Source of the DNA: Maylandia zebra
Taxonomy: Eukaryota > Chordata > Actinopteri > Cichliformes > Cichlidae
Assembly (NCBI RefSeq): GCF_041146795.1
Contig: NC_135177.1
Location: forward strand, 18,365,560 to 18,429,559
Length of the DNA: 64,000 nucleotides
Direction: 5' to 3'
Under the pieces are notes generated by a model. It worked only from the letters and a program-made list of their open reading frames with translations. It did not search any database and was not told the origin of the DNA. The first letter of the stretch is position 1. Each line of letters starts with the position of its first letter. The translations under genes were made by a program, and so were the position numbers. Below are positions 1-11,700 of this stretch, in pieces.

Positions 1-590
1 AAATAGCGGTGGCTTGCTAGCTTTTGTGCGGCTTCCCGGGTCAGTGAAAACTTTCAAAAGAGAAATGAATGAACTTACCAGGTTGCCCGATCTCTTCACA
101 TATCTTCCTCCAAGCTCGGTCCTTTATATTCCTGTCTCGGTACTGAAAGCAGCTGGTGTTGTACAGCTCCGAGTTGTTTGCTACCGCATTGATTAGCCTT
201 CCCCTCCATTGAAGTATGAAAGGCTTTGGCTGGATCTGCCCCTTTGACCTAGGTAACAGCCACGTCACCAGGCTCCTGATTGGTTGTCGCGGCGCGATTT
301 GACGCTGGAGTTCAGATTTTTCCAACTCGAGCGGTAGACGCGAAACGCGCGTATGCACAAAATGCAACACAAAAACTCACGCGCGTGGTTTTATTCGCGA
401 GTCAAACGCGCCAGACGCGCCACACTGACGCGCGTTTCACGCGTTTTGGCGTTTTCGCGACGCAAATCTGCTTCCGAATTTTCGCGGGACCCGCAATCGC
501 GCGTCATCGCGCCTTTCCATTGACTTTACATGTAAACCTGACGCTCTATTCGCGTCCATCGCGTTCGGTGTGAACACAATCAGGGTCACC
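1..590 (-). mobile_element. PIF/Harbinger-type element fragment with MADF-like domain
   Basis: The minus strand over 41-370 encodes 109 aa. Its second half (LINAVANNSELYNTS, then YRDRNIKDRAWRKI) resembles the MADF/Myb-SANT-like DNA-binding protein carried by Harbinger elements. The neighbouring 285-575 is very rich in CGCG and reads like the subterminal region of such elements. No transposase is visible, and the left end lies outside the window or is lost. The element type is inferred from the domain resemblance. Confidence 0.5.
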
Positions 591-699
591 CAACTCAGTC
601 CTAACTATATGCTTTATCAAAAAAGAAAGTTTTAAGCTGAAACCTAAAAGTAGAGAGTGTGTCTGTTTCCCGAATCCAAACTGTTTTTATTATTATTAT

Positions 700-1022
700 T
701 AATCCAAGCAAAAAATTCAAAACCTTGCAGTCCCTCTACAGATGAGGGGACTGAAAGCCGAAGGCTCTGCCATTCTACTTTTAAATACTCTAGGAACCAC
801 AAGTAAGCCAGCCGTCTGAGAGCAATGTGCTCTAATAGGGTGATATGATGTTATGAGGTCTTTAAGATAAGAGGGGACCTGAATATTGAAAAGCTTGTAT
901 GTGAGGAGAGGGATTTTAGATTTGGTATTGGATTTAACAGTGAGCCAATGAAGAGAAGCCCGTACAGGAGAAATATGCTCTCTCTTTCTAGTCCTTGGCA
1001 GTACTCTTGCTGCAGCATTTTA
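700..1022 (-). pseudogene. LINE reverse-transcriptase C-terminal fragment (L2/Rex1-like)
   Basis: The reverse complement of about 761-1022 reads NAAARVLPRTRKREHISPV, then SLHWL and later VPRVFKSR. This is the C-terminal domain that follows the RT in many fish non-LTR elements. The reading is broken, and only the last part of the element is present. The exact clade is not certain. Confidence 0.6.
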
Positions 1023-1027
1023 TAGTT

Positions 1028-2211
1028 TATAGGTTATTTATTTGTATAGCACATTTAATTACAATAGGAACAAAGTGCTGTACAAGAATACAAAATACCT
1101 AGTAAAATAAATTATAATATTGATAGCAAACATCCAATATGAATTAACAAATAACTCCCATACTGTATTAAAAGCCAGTAAATGCAAATGTGTTTTAAGA
1201 TAAGATTTAAAAAGATTGACAGTAGGAGCCTGTCTGATGTGTATGGGTTAAATTATTCCACAGCTTAGACGTTAAAACTGTAAATGCTCGATCGCCTCTA
1301 TGAACCAGCCTCGACCTTGGTATGGCTAAAAGCAAAAGATCACTTGATCTAAGAGATCTAAAGGGGGCATAAGGCTGCAAGAGGTCAGACAAGTACCTGG
1401 GAGCCTGTCCATTCAGGGCTTTGTAAGTCAAGAGTAACATTTTAAAATGAATTCTGAAGTCGACAGGGAGCCAATGAAGAGAGGCAAGCACCGGGGAAAT
1501 ATGTTCACATCTTTTAGTGCATGTCAGAAGACCAGCTGCAGCATTCTGGACCAACTGCAGTCTTGCCAGGCAGGTCTGGCTAACTCCAGCATAAAAGGAG
1601 TTACAATAGTCCAGCTGGGATGTAATAAAAGCATGAATCGCCCATTCAAAGTTTTTAAAAGATAAAAAAGATCTCACCTTAGATACATTAGAAAAAAACT
1701 TTGGCTTTTCTGCTTTTACAATGTCCTGACTGTCTCTCAACATGAGAAAAGACACCAGCAGCCCATCTTTTTTCCACTTACGCTCAGCTTTCCTGCGCTC
1801 TTGTCTGGCTGAAGGAGTGGCCTTATTTATCCATGGGTCTGATTGTGGTTTCGAGCTCATAGTTTTAAAAGGAGCAACCTCATCAAGGACAGTTTTGCAC
1901 TTATCATAAAAATTAGATGTCATTTCCTCAGTACCACAGCCAAGGGGAGCTCTTAAAACTTTTTTAAAAGCAATAGAAAATTGTTCTGTTGCAGATGGGT
2001 TAAAAACACAACAACGGCGTGTTGGAATAAGAGGTGTAAAATGGCGTAGAGATAAAAGTATATCAAACACAACAGGACAGTGATCAGAAAAAACAGTGTC
2101 ACATATTTTCATGTGAAATTCCGAGAATACGCGCTTCTTTTGCGGTGGAGGAACACCAGAGTAATTGCTTACGGAGATTGCTTCTTCAAGATCTTTAAGA
2201 GTTCTGAACAA
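1028..2211 (-). pseudogene. LINE ORF2 with the RT core deleted
   Basis: A 334-aa minus-strand frame (1207-2211) starts with the end of an endonuclease domain (FSDHCPVVFD). It then passes into a lysine-rich linker (PWINKATPSARQERRKAERKW) and jumps to the C-terminal domain (AFITSQLDYCNSFY, LVQNAAAGLLT, SLHWLPV, HRGDRAF). The RT palm, which normally lies between these parts, is missing, so this is an internally deleted copy that stayed open by chance. The 3' tail at about 1028-1200 resembles LINE-type tails. The clade (Rex1/Babar versus L2) cannot be settled by eye. Confidence 0.65.
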
Positions 2212-2267
2212 ATATCTGTCCTCCTCCAGAACATCTTATGTACGCAAACGCGCGTTCCAACTTCTTA

Positions 2268-2340
2268 TCTGGTGTACGTCTTTTATTTTGACAGCGAATG
2301 CACACCTGCGGACCACTTATGTGCAGCCCTGGTCATAACA
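2268..2340 (-). repeat. Terminal segment of a dispersed hAT-like repeat
   Basis: The reverse complement begins with CAGGGCTGCACATAAGTGGT and is nearly identical to 14070-14125, where the segment lies in the opposite orientation. The start CAGGG fits a hAT-type terminus, but no partner end is seen. Confidence 0.45.
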
Positions 2341-2345
2341 CTCCC

Positions 2346-2700
2346 TGATATAAAATCAAGCATTTCTCCCTCTCAAGAAATGCTTGAGCCATTTACTAAC
2401 CATTTGTCGTGGATAAAATGATCAACAGAACCTGGCAACCTCAGATTTCAACCCTGGTCAAAAAAAAAAAAGCGGGAAACTCTGTCTTAAGTTTTCCTGA
2501 TTCCTAAATAGCCAGTTAGGGGGTTATCATGGGCAAGGACACTTGTAGACGGTACTCTTTTGGTACCACAATCTGAGTGGTCACACCCCATTCTAGACAC
2601 TGGGGACCACTTATGTAGCAATACACCATTGTCAAATAGGTACGACACAGGTTTCTTGTTACCTGGCAGGCAGGCAGACAAAGTAACATAAGACTGCTAA
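2346..2700. other. Unassigned intergenic stretch
   Basis: There is an A-run at 2460-2470 and a short minus-strand open frame without recognisable motifs. Nothing here can be supported as a gene or a named repeat. Confidence 0.3.
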
Positions 2701-2708
2701 GCTTTAAT

Positions 2709-3018
2709 AATAATGGATTGCATTTATATAGTGCTTTTCAAGGCACCCAAAGCGCTTTACAATACCACTATTCATTCACTCTCACATTCACACACTGGTG
2801 GAGGCAAGCTACAGTTGTAGCCACAGCTGCCCTGGGTCAGACTGACAGAAGCGAGGCTGCCATATCACGCCATCGGCCCCTCTGGCCAACACCAGTAGGC
2901 GGTAGGGTAAGGTGTCTTGCCCAAGGACACAACGACCAGGACAGAGAGCCCAGGGATTGAACCGGCAACCTTCCGGTTACAGATGCGCTTCCCAACCCCC
3001 TGAGCCACGGTCGCCCCA
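2709..3018 (-). repeat. Dispersed repeat with LINE-type 3' tail
   Basis: This segment carries the fish repeat core (ATTTATATAGTGCTTTTCAA, AAAGCGCTTTACAATACCAC, CAGTAGGCGGTAGGGTAAGG). A second copy lies in the opposite orientation at 43525-43708. The ATT-rich end at 2706-2712, next to the conserved GCGCTTT tail, suggests SINE- or LINE-like mobilisation, read on the minus strand. Confidence 0.55.
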
Positions 3019-3104
3019 TGAATTTAATGAACTGTTCTCTGTCTATTGCCAAGAAAAAGTCATTTGGTATCTCATTAAATGGCCTAGATTAATTTCTTAT
3101 TCCA

Positions 3105-3413
3105 GGAGGAAGTTTGACAGGAATTTTAGGCTCTTTCAAGAACGTATCTGAAATGTCCACCACATCGGCCTGGGCACGAGTAACCACACACGCCGCAAAA
3201 ATTGCAGAGGCACTGAGCCCAGAGAGGGCATGACCGAATATATTTACAGTAGGGTTTTCAGTGGTTTCAGGTGTGGTAGGTTTACGTAGGGAACATCTTT
3301 TCCCCAGCCAAGAAAAACATCAACACCAGCAACTGGCTGCTGAACTATCACCTCCACCTGCTGTGCCTGAGACTAGGGGGAAGTAGAGTAACTATATGAA
3401 GTGGCATGCCCAA
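3105..3413 (-). pseudogene. Ty3/Gypsy pol fragment downstream of the protease
   Basis: The reverse complement contains broken frames with strings such as VFLGW and CVVTRAQADVVDISDTFL. The latter resembles the segment after the aspartic protease in fish Gypsy polyproteins. It is separated from the protease piece at 4436-4683 by a hAT insertion with a target-site duplication, so the two were once continuous. Stops and frame changes make it non-functional. Confidence 0.45.
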
Positions 3414-4427
3414 CAGAGATGGGCAGTAACGCGTTACAAGTAACGCGTACCTGTAATCTGATTACTTTTTTCAAGTAACGAGTAAAGTAAGGGATTACTA
3501 TTGCAAAAACGGTAATTAGATTACCGTTACTTTCCCGTAGGAACGCTGCGTTACTGCGTTACTAAAACCGTGATTTTTAGCAGAATGTCTCATGACAGTG
3601 ACGTAAGCGAGTGCGCCGTTGGTGACAACAGCTGTGTGCAGATCAACAGTGGATCATATATCGATTGTGGGAGAGAGTATGAGCGTGCAGCGTTTAAAGT
3701 GTGGAAGTACTGACCTTACTTTGAGTTTGATTCCATAAAAAGTGACAAAAACATTAGTGTCCGTTGTGCGTGGGAAGAAAACTTCTTTTTACAGCGAAAA
3801 AAACCCCTAAGCTTCCAAGCAAGCACCGAGTGTGCAACGACGTAATGGGAAACTCACAAAGAAACTCGCGGATTCTTCAACTGACCGCGGCACACCTGCA
3901 CCAGGGTAAACCTCCGCCTACCCTAGTCCTGCTTTACAGGTGAATATAGAGCAACAGGACCGCTAGTCTTTGATTTTATTTATTTTCTGCTGTGTTTTAC
4001 TTGCATCTATTTGAAAGAGTGAGTGTAAACACAAAAAATATTTTATTTTATGTGCTGGAATGTGCAGAAAATAGGTTTAAATGTTAAACTCATTTATTCA
4101 AGTCAGAATGTTGCATATAATTAAATTTTTGCTTGATGCATAAAGTTAAAAGATTAAAACTGATAAAATAAGTTTAAAAAAAGATACTTTTCCATTTGAT
4201 TACATTTTGTATGATGGATTATGCAGAAAAAGCAGAATTGGGCTGAAAGATCTATCACTTTATTACCTATTCAGGTTGTAAATCGTGTTTTTAAAAAGTA
4301 ACTAAGTAACTAAGCAATTAATTACTTTTGAAAATAAGTAATCAGTAAAGTAACGGGATTACTTTTTTGGGGAAGTAATCAGTAATTAGTTACTGATTAC
4401 TTTTTTCAAGTAACTTGACCAACACTG
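3414..4427. mobile_element. Non-autonomous hAT element, 1014 bp, with 8-bp TSD
   Basis: The ends are CAGAGATGGGCAGTAACGCG and CAAGTAACTTGACCAACACTG. The interior is dominated by GTAAC/GTTAC blocks at both termini. Perfect 8-bp direct repeats ATGCCCAA flank it (3406-3413 and 4428-4435). No transposase frame is present. It interrupts a minus-strand Gypsy pol. Confidence 0.8.
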
Positions 4428-4435
4428 ATGCCCAA

Positions 4436-4683
4436 CATACTCATTTTTATTCCCCACACCAACAAATCTGAGCCACAGTATGACTGGTCAGAAAAAGGCA
4501 CTATACCATGACACACCACAGAGTACTTTGCACCAGCATCTCATAAAATTGTGATGGGAATTTTGTCCCCCTTCTTCTCAGTCAGTGATAGAAAACCTTT
4601 AGAGATAAAAGGCTTGAAAACTGTGTGGCTGCGCCAGGGAACTTGAGGTGAACGTGCCCTCCCCATGCCAGGGGAAACAATGG
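4436..4683 (-). pseudogene. Ty3/Gypsy aspartic protease fragment
   Basis: The minus strand reads PFISKGFLSLTEKKGDKIPI, then TIL, a stop, and DAGAKYSVV. The D-(T/A)-G-A pattern preceded by a short hydrophobic strand is the active-site region of retroviral-type proteases in Gypsy elements. The catalytic triad reads DAG rather than DTG or DSG, and a stop (TGA) precedes it. It is bounded on one side by an inserted L2 LINE and on the other by a hAT. Confidence 0.5.
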
Positions 4684-4850
4684 TCAATGGTAACTTTATT
4701 GTCCCTAACGGGAAATTGATTTGTAGTATGTCCATACAAACAAACAAACAGACAACCAACACATCACATACACTCACCAAAATAATATAAGCCTGATAAA
4801 ACAACCTAGATTTTTCATCAAAAAAGTGCAATGTGCAATGGCAACAACAC

Positions 4851-5123
4851 TTATGGTTTAGTGTTATTAACTATGATAATAGCACTAGGTACAAAAGACA
4901 ATCTATGTCTCTTTGTCTTCACTGCAGGCACTTTATAATGACGACCTGATGGAAGCAGTTGAAAATCATTAAAGAGAGGATGATCTGAACACAACAGGAC
5001 AGAGGTTGCCTTCCTCAGCACCTGCCTGTTATAAAAGTCCACAAGCTGGACCTGAGACCTCCCTGAAATCTTGCCAGCCACTTTAACCAGGTTGTTAAGT
5101 CTGGTCTTATTATTCAGGGACAT
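4851..5123 (-). pseudogene. LINE ORF2 C-terminal domain
   Basis: A 90-aa frame contains KVAGKISGRSQVQLVDFYNR, HPLFNDFQLLPSGRHYKVPA and KRHRLSFVPSAI. This is the conserved tail domain after the RT in L2-type LINEs. It is out of frame with the RT piece upstream and ends near the 3' terminus of the element. Confidence 0.65.
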
Positions 5124-5258
5124 ATTACCGTACCAAACAATGATACAGAAAGTTAAAACAGATTCAATAAAACTTTTATAAAAAAAGAGTCATCATTTCA
5201 GATGAAACATTAGAACCTCTCAACCTCCTTAAAAAGTACAGTCCTTGTTTAACCTTTT

Positions 5259-6430
5259 TCACTGTAGCAGCAAGATGTGACTCAAAGGACAGAGACTTAT
5301 CAAGAACAACCCCCAAATACTTATAACCTCCACCAGTTCAATGGCTGCACCATTTACCACTGTTAGCGCAGGATGGAGGGATGACTTCCTGAAGTCAATA
5401 ACCATGTCCTTGGTTTTCAAGGTGTTAATCATTAAGGAGGACTGATCACACCATGAAACAAACTCATCCACAACAGGCCCATGGGAATCCTCTTCACCAT
5501 GAAGGAGGCTTACAATGACTGTGTCATCTGCGTATTTAATTAAATGCCTGTTGGCCTGTGTACTGCAACAGTCATTAGTGTACAAAATATACAGTAGAGG
5601 AGAGAGACAACAACCTTGTGGTGAGCCAGTAGAAGAGTTCAGCTGTTTGGAAAAACAACCGTTTACTCTCACACACTGAGATCTGTCAGTTAAAAAGGCT
5701 AAAATCCAACAACGAGATTAAAATCAAGTTTAAATTGGTTAAGAAGCTTATCAACTAAAAGATGTGTCTGAATAGTATTAGAAGCTGAAGAAAAATCAAT
5801 AAATAAGAGCCGAGCATGAGCTTTGGCGCCATCAAGATGGCGATAAAGGAAGTTCAACAGAGTGACCACTGCATCATCCACACCTCTACAAGGCCTGTAT
5901 GCAAATTGTAGTGGATCTATAAGCTTCTCTACTTGCTGCAGGATCTCCTTCCTGACAAGTTTTTCAAAGGACTTCATCACTAAGGATGTTAGAGCGACAG
6001 GCCTAAAATCATTTAATGATGTAGGTTTTGTGGTCTTAACTGGAGAAATAATAGATTTTTTCCATACCTCTGGAACCTTCTGTTGCTGAAGAGATAAAAG
6101 AAAGATGTAATAAAAAATACTGCATAATTGCTCAGCGCATGTTCTAAGCACCTGGCCACATATATTATCATGACCTGGACTTTTATTAGTCTTACTCATT
6201 TTAAAACGATTTCCCACCCTTCTTTCATCAAAGAACAAAGCTGGGGGGCCTCTGGTGCTCTCTATTAAGAAATCAAGTGTATTCCTTGGATTATAATTAT
6301 CATTAAATCTCAAATAAAAGCTATTCAGCTCATTGGCTAACTGAGAGTCTGAACTAAAACCAGGGAGACTTGTCTTATTACAGTCATTGTAACAGTGACC
6401 AGTCATGTGTTTCATGCCTGCCCAGGCCAC
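5259..6430 (-). pseudogene. LINE reverse transcriptase, frame-broken
   Basis: Two minus-strand frames together hold most RT motifs. The upstream frame has NKSPGHDNI, NDFRPVALTSLVMKSFEKLV, LQFAYRPCRGVDDA and LLFIDFSSASNTI. In the last, the usual FxDFSSAFNT motif has Ser for Phe. The downstream frame has STGSPQGCCLSPLLYILYTN and the catalytic KYADDTVIV. The join between the frames (about 5670-5700) is broken. The motif wording fits the L2/CR1 group. Confidence 0.75.
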
Positions 6431-6545
6431 CCTTAAGTTATTTTTTCCTCAGGCAAAAAAAATAAAATAAAATAAAGGAATAAAAGAATGAAATAAAATA
6501 AGTTAAAACACTGACAGACAGAGACAACCTGCTGGTCGCCGCAAG

Positions 6546-7376
6546 AGCAGCGCCCTTCTTCAGGGCGCAATAGGGTCCTGACGTGTCAGAGATGAATAAA
6601 CACTCTTGTGAGTCAGGGCAAATTCATCTGTCAAGACTGCAGCGTTTGCAAGAGACTCAACTTTTTGTTCATTTAAATAAATCACCACATGCTCCGGCAA
6701 ACATTTATTAAAATCCTCCAAAAGCACTAGTTCCCTCAGCTGTGCAAAATCTTTGACTTTGCTAGCCTGACACTCTTTATCAAAAAGCACCCTTTCTCAC
6801 ACATAAACTACACACACTTGGTTGTCCCTTTCCCCATAGTTTCGGAATTTCTGTCTGTATGCTTCAGGCACCAATTGACAAGCACACAATACTGTAGCCC
6901 TAACCACATCATGGTCTAAGCTTTGGTCCACTGAGAGGCTAGCACACTCCTGAGCTTTACTCACAAGCCTACACTGCAGCAGCAAGGCCCAAACTTCCTT
7001 TTGCCATTTCAAAGCTTTAGCAAACACAGCAAAGTATGAATCCACCTCAGTTTCTCTAAAGGGTAGTAACAATTTAATGCGCAAATCAAAGCAATTATGG
7101 GGAGATAGGGGGAGCTTGCAGTTTGAGCGGTGACTGGATGGAGCTACTATGGTGGCGTTGCAGCTCTAAAGCTTTCACCCATAGATGCATTCCTTCCACC
7201 TCCAGCTCCCAGTTTCTCAACTCCACTTCCATAATGCAGAGCATTAGCTGGAGCTCCTCAGCTGACATCCCCATCATAGAACTGGGAGGAGCTAAAGGAG
7301 AAGTGTTTACAGGAGGACCCGTGGAAGGAGCTAGAGGCTCCACATCAGCTTTGCCTGCCCCATTTGCAACTGCCAC
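6546..7376 (-). pseudogene. Ty3/Gypsy gag fragment, SCAN-like capsid region
   Basis: Three consecutive minus-strand frames cover a gag. An N-terminal part (7095-7376) is rich in Pro and Ser. The middle (6797-7084) has LLPFRETEVDSYFAVFAKAL, LLLQCRLVSKAQECA and LVPEAYRQKFRNY. The last part (6560-6790) has LREL, FNKCLPEHVVIYLNEQKVES and VLTDEFALTHK. These resemble the capsid (SCAN-like) region of fish Gypsy gag proteins. Frame changes near 7090 and 6793 show it is dead. No LTR was identified beside it. Confidence 0.65.
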
Positions 7377-7399
7377 ATCTGCCAGCAGAACCCTCTCAA

Positions 7400-8080
7400 C
7401 CAGTTACAAGCTGCCGCAGCTGTTCTTTCCTCACAGCCAATGGTGTTTGCACATTAGAAAGGTTTTCAATGAGCCTCAAATCTATCTTTCAACACTTATT
7501 TAACTGCTATGTTGGATTCCTGGCAAACTTATCTAAATGAAACCCCATTGTGGCTAACCACACAATTCAAACAACCTTCACGTGGAACTTACACAAGCAC
7601 AAACAACACAGAGAATGAACAATGTCACCCTTGGGTGTGAGGACCACAAACATACAGCATCATGACCTGGGTCATAACAGAGAATCAAGTGCACATCTGT
7701 CCATACTGGCCTGTGGTGAGTGTAATAGTTTTTACTGCTAAAAACAGCAAATCCCCAAATATAAGTCAGCAAAGGCAAACATTAGCATATCATCTTTATC
7801 TATCCACAGTCTATTTATTCATCTATTTATTCTAGCAAAGCTTATGGTAATTAGCTAAAGCACCAAGCTTGAGGTGGGATGCTGCACTGTGGTTAACGTG
7901 TTGCATTGCAAAACAGAGCTGTGAAGTGATGCATGACTGTCAAGTGTAACCCTTCTGATGAATGTTAAAAATAAACCCATTTGTATTATGGTAAATATTC
8001 TACATATAGCACTGGTGGTTATAGGCTGGTTTTCTTTTAATGTAACATGACAATTCCAGTAACCAGAGAAATATTTAAAC
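7400..8080. other. Unassigned stretch upstream of the Gypsy gag
   Basis: A 5' LTR or leader of the minus-strand Gypsy element would be expected here, but no LTR pair, primer-binding site or known repeat is recognised. Confidence 0.3.
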
Positions 8081-8085
8081 TAGGT

Positions 8086-8195
8086 CAGGGGTGTCGAACT
8101 CCAGGCCTCGAGGGCCGGTGTCCTGCAGGTTTTAGATCTGACCCTGGTCATTACACCTGAGTTCATTACCAGGCCTCTGGAGAACTGCAAGGCAG
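8086..8195 (+). repeat. hAT-type MITE fragment
   Basis: It begins CAGGGGTGTCGAACTCCAGG and continues with GTCCTGCAGGTTTTAGAT, a common fish hAT MITE end. A diverged second copy lies at 56150-56300. The other terminus is not seen here. Confidence 0.5.
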
Positions 8196-8590
8196 CTTCT
8201 GATGCGAGTGAGCTTTATTAATATGGTAGGTGAAACAAACAGGAACGTAGCAGGTATGAAATAAAACCTAAGGATAACCTAAACTGGGGAAAACTAACCA
8301 AAAACAGCCTTGAAACCTGAAATGGAGGTGCAGGGAAACTACACAGGATGACACAGGGAAATAACACAGACGAACCAGCAACAAGCAGGAGAAAACACAG
8401 GGCTCATAAACACAAAGGGGCAATCAGGGAATGAGAAACAGGAGGGGGAGACAGCTGGGATTAATAGGACATAATGAGACAAGGGGAAGAAAAACTAGAC
8501 GCACTAAGATAGCAAATGGCCTCAGAACTAGAAGACCTTAATCGGAATAAAATCGAAAACATGGATAATAACAATGAAAAAAAACCACTG
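8196..8590 (-). repeat. LTR-like repeat fragment
   Basis: The segment GAGCTTTATTAATATGG, followed by short AAACAGG and AACACAG blocks, matches the style and parts of the element at 17119-17769 (for example CTAAACTGGGGAAAACTAAC). It is truncated at both ends. Confidence 0.35.
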
Positions 8591-8741
8591 AGTCCTCAGA
8601 CTCAGGGCTATGGCATGCATTTCAATTCAGTGGATCTTAAAAATAGAATTGAAACGTCGCAATCACTTCACACATGAAGGAAATAAATGTGACGACAAAC
8701 AAAACTTGTCTGTATTTACTTGAGTGACAACAAGGTGAAAG

Positions 8742-11700
8742 ATGGCATTGCGGTGGTCTTTGTGTTTGTTCTTCATGTGCATTTGCTTTAAAGGTATGGA
8801 TAGTTCATATATTTAGCTGTAATTTTTAATTCTCACTTCTTTTATAGGCCTTTGTGTTTTTGTACAGACAAATTATGACAAGTGTTAGATGATCTGGTCT
8901 GTATTATTCCATGCTGCTGTCCTTCTTTCATTCTTTGTCTTATTCCTGTGCTTTATTTCATTGCATTTTACTCTGCACTTTATTACAGTTACCCCAACAG
9001 AAGCTTCATCTTGGAGCGCCACTGTGCCATCCTCAGTGAAAGGTCTTCTTGGCGCATGTGTGGTGATCCCCTGCTCTTATAACTACCCAGATCCACAAAT
9101 CAGTACCACAAGCTTTACAGGCATTTGGTATAATAAGAATAATCAAGTCATCTGTCATTCGGATAAGTCTCAAACTTCGGGTCAGTTTCGGAATAGGACA
9201 AAGCTGCTGGGAGACCTCAGCAAGAAGAACTGTTCTCTGATGATTGATGATCTTCAACAAAGTGATGTGGGGCCTTTATATTTCCGGATTGAAATTAAAG
9301 GTTATGACCAGTACTCCTACAAAAATAACAAAGTCTCTGTTTCAGTCAGTAAGTAAAATAAATATGGTTACCAGTAAAGTCTTGTGTTCTAGCTCTAATA
9401 GTTCTCTTTTTATTTCCAGTATTTTTACCATCATGTTGGACGTTTGACATTCAGCATTCCTGAGCATTTTAGTTTTAGTGAAACAGGCCTGATCTAAGTC
9501 TTTTATACTCATTTGAATATAAATATGAAGTAAATATTGTAGGGTCAGGTTGCAGTGCTCTGGAACATTTTACATTAATTTTTGCAGACTTGCATTAGTT
9601 GTTGAACTACTCATTCAAACCTTAGATGTAAAAATGTATTTGTGCAACTCATCAAATTATGATAATCAATCAAAATCAATGGCAATAGAAGTTATCATTA
9701 TACTCCAACCATGTTATCAACTATCAATTCGCTTTGTTCTTTATAAATTGTTTATTGTAAAACTGCTCATCTTCTTCTTTGTCAGTCAGATATTGAAAGT
9801 AATTATCACCTAGTTTATTTCTTATTTCATTCATCTTTAAGCTTGAAATCACACTCAAAACCCTTTACTGTGAACAGTTTATTAACTTGACCAAAATTTA
9901 AAGTTGCATAAAACATAAAATCAGCAGCTGTACTGTTTAAGTACATTTGTATTTCCATTACAGTATAAACTTACTGCCATGATGGAGTTCTGGTTTATGA
10001 CCACAGTCTTTTTTGTTAACACAGGTCAACCTGTTTTCTCTGTGCAAGAGGTAAAGGAGGGTGAGAATGTGTCTGCATCCTGCTCTGTGTTTCACTCCTG
10101 CCCCACATATCCACCTTCTTTCATCTGGAGTCACTCTGGAGAGCAGCATGATCAAACACAGCAGCTTCATGAAGGCCAGTGGAATTCAACATCTACTCTG
10201 ACCTTTCGCCCAAACCACTCTGATCACAACAAGCCTTTAAAATGCAACATAACATACCATCGAGGGCTGCACCTGGAAACATCTAAGATACTTCAAGTAA
10301 GATGTAAGTATACTGCAGATTTACCAGGGTATTAACCGCTGTAGCTAGTATCAAGCCTTTTTAAACTAAAATCTCCAAAAGTTGATTCTGCTCATCGGGA
10401 CGCAATGCCCCAATCTTATAAGATTTCCCAATCTTACCTGCAGTCAGCTGAGACTGAAGAAGTCACTTGAATGAGTGACGAAACGTTTCTCCCACAAAAC
10501 GCTACGTCCAGATGAACAGAATCAACTTTTGGAGATTCACTTACCTTGATGATTGAGCATGCATCAAGACATTTAAACGAAAACGTTATTTACAATCAAA
10601 TTTTAAAAAAAAAGAAAAAAACATTAAAAATCTGGATTAAAACATGATAAAATAGAACAAAATAGGGGAAGGGAGCACAAATAAAGAAAGTTACAATTTG
10701 TTGTATGGTCACAGTAGACACAGTTGCCTCTCACCATGACTGAGTATGACAGCCCTCACACTACTCACCTGAAAACTTTATTCATGCTGCCAGTAAATGA
10801 AGTTCACTGGAGTTTTTTTTGTTTTTTTTTTGTATTGAAAGGGAAAGTTGTGAAACATTGCCTTCTTACATACTATATTTCTTAATTATTAATTAAAGTT
10901 GTCGGTTTTACAGGGGTTTTTTGGGTTGTTTTTTTTTTATATATATATATACACACACACACACTAAAAAAACTGTATGCCTGAAGTGCTTCAGTGATGC
11001 TAACCCTGTCAGCAGCTATGAGTGGCACAGTTAAACTGTCAGCTGTCACCAGACATGCCCTGTGCAGCTCATGTTATGTGTTACATTACGCGAGAGTAAA
11101 TCCAAGAAGAAAATAGATTTTTTTATTTCATTCAAACATATATAATATATGCATGGCTATGTCTTAATATATGTCTAGTTCTCACAGATGGCCCTGACAT
11201 CAAGCCTTCCTCAAAGTGCTCCTCCGAGGACGGCGTGGTAAAGTGTGAGTGCATCGTAGAGTCTGAGCCTCCCAGCATGGTCTATTTTATTCTTGGTGAC
11301 AGAGTCATGCAAAGCAGCAAAGCAGAGAAAAATGGCTCTGTTACTATTGAGACTCTGCAGACAGACTTTGGGTCTTTCAGGTTTGTGCACTGCCTGGCAA
11401 ACAACATGCTGGGATATGACAACATCTTGCTCTCTTTACCTGTTAATGGTAAGAAAGACTTAGGATGAATTGATCTCTCTATTTTTACATGACAAAAATA
11501 CTTAACATGGTTTCTTTGTCAACAGACAACATGCAGAATATTCTTATCTCAACCGGAGCAGGTGTGATTTTGCTGATTATTTTGATAGGAAGTGGAGTGG
11601 GAGTTGTTAAAAAATGGTAAGTTGTCATGAACATAATCATTGCAGATAAACAAGTATGTCATGCATGCAGGAGAATCTGTAAATATTGCAACATGTATCA

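Larger units (their letters stand above)
4684..6540 (-). mobile_element. L2/CR1-like LINE, 5'-truncated, inserted in the Gypsy element
   Basis: A minus-strand non-LTR element runs from about 6540 down to its 3' end near 4684. It carries broken RT frames (5259-6430) and a C-terminal domain (4851-5123). It separates the gag (6546-7376) from the protease (4436-4683) of a same-strand Gypsy element, so it inserted later. The endonuclease portion is absent. Confidence 0.65.

Noticed and set aside
9033..9260. Minus-strand frames opposite each V-set exon (also 24219-24446 and 47883-48089)
   Set aside because: They recur in all copies only because the sense exon is conserved.
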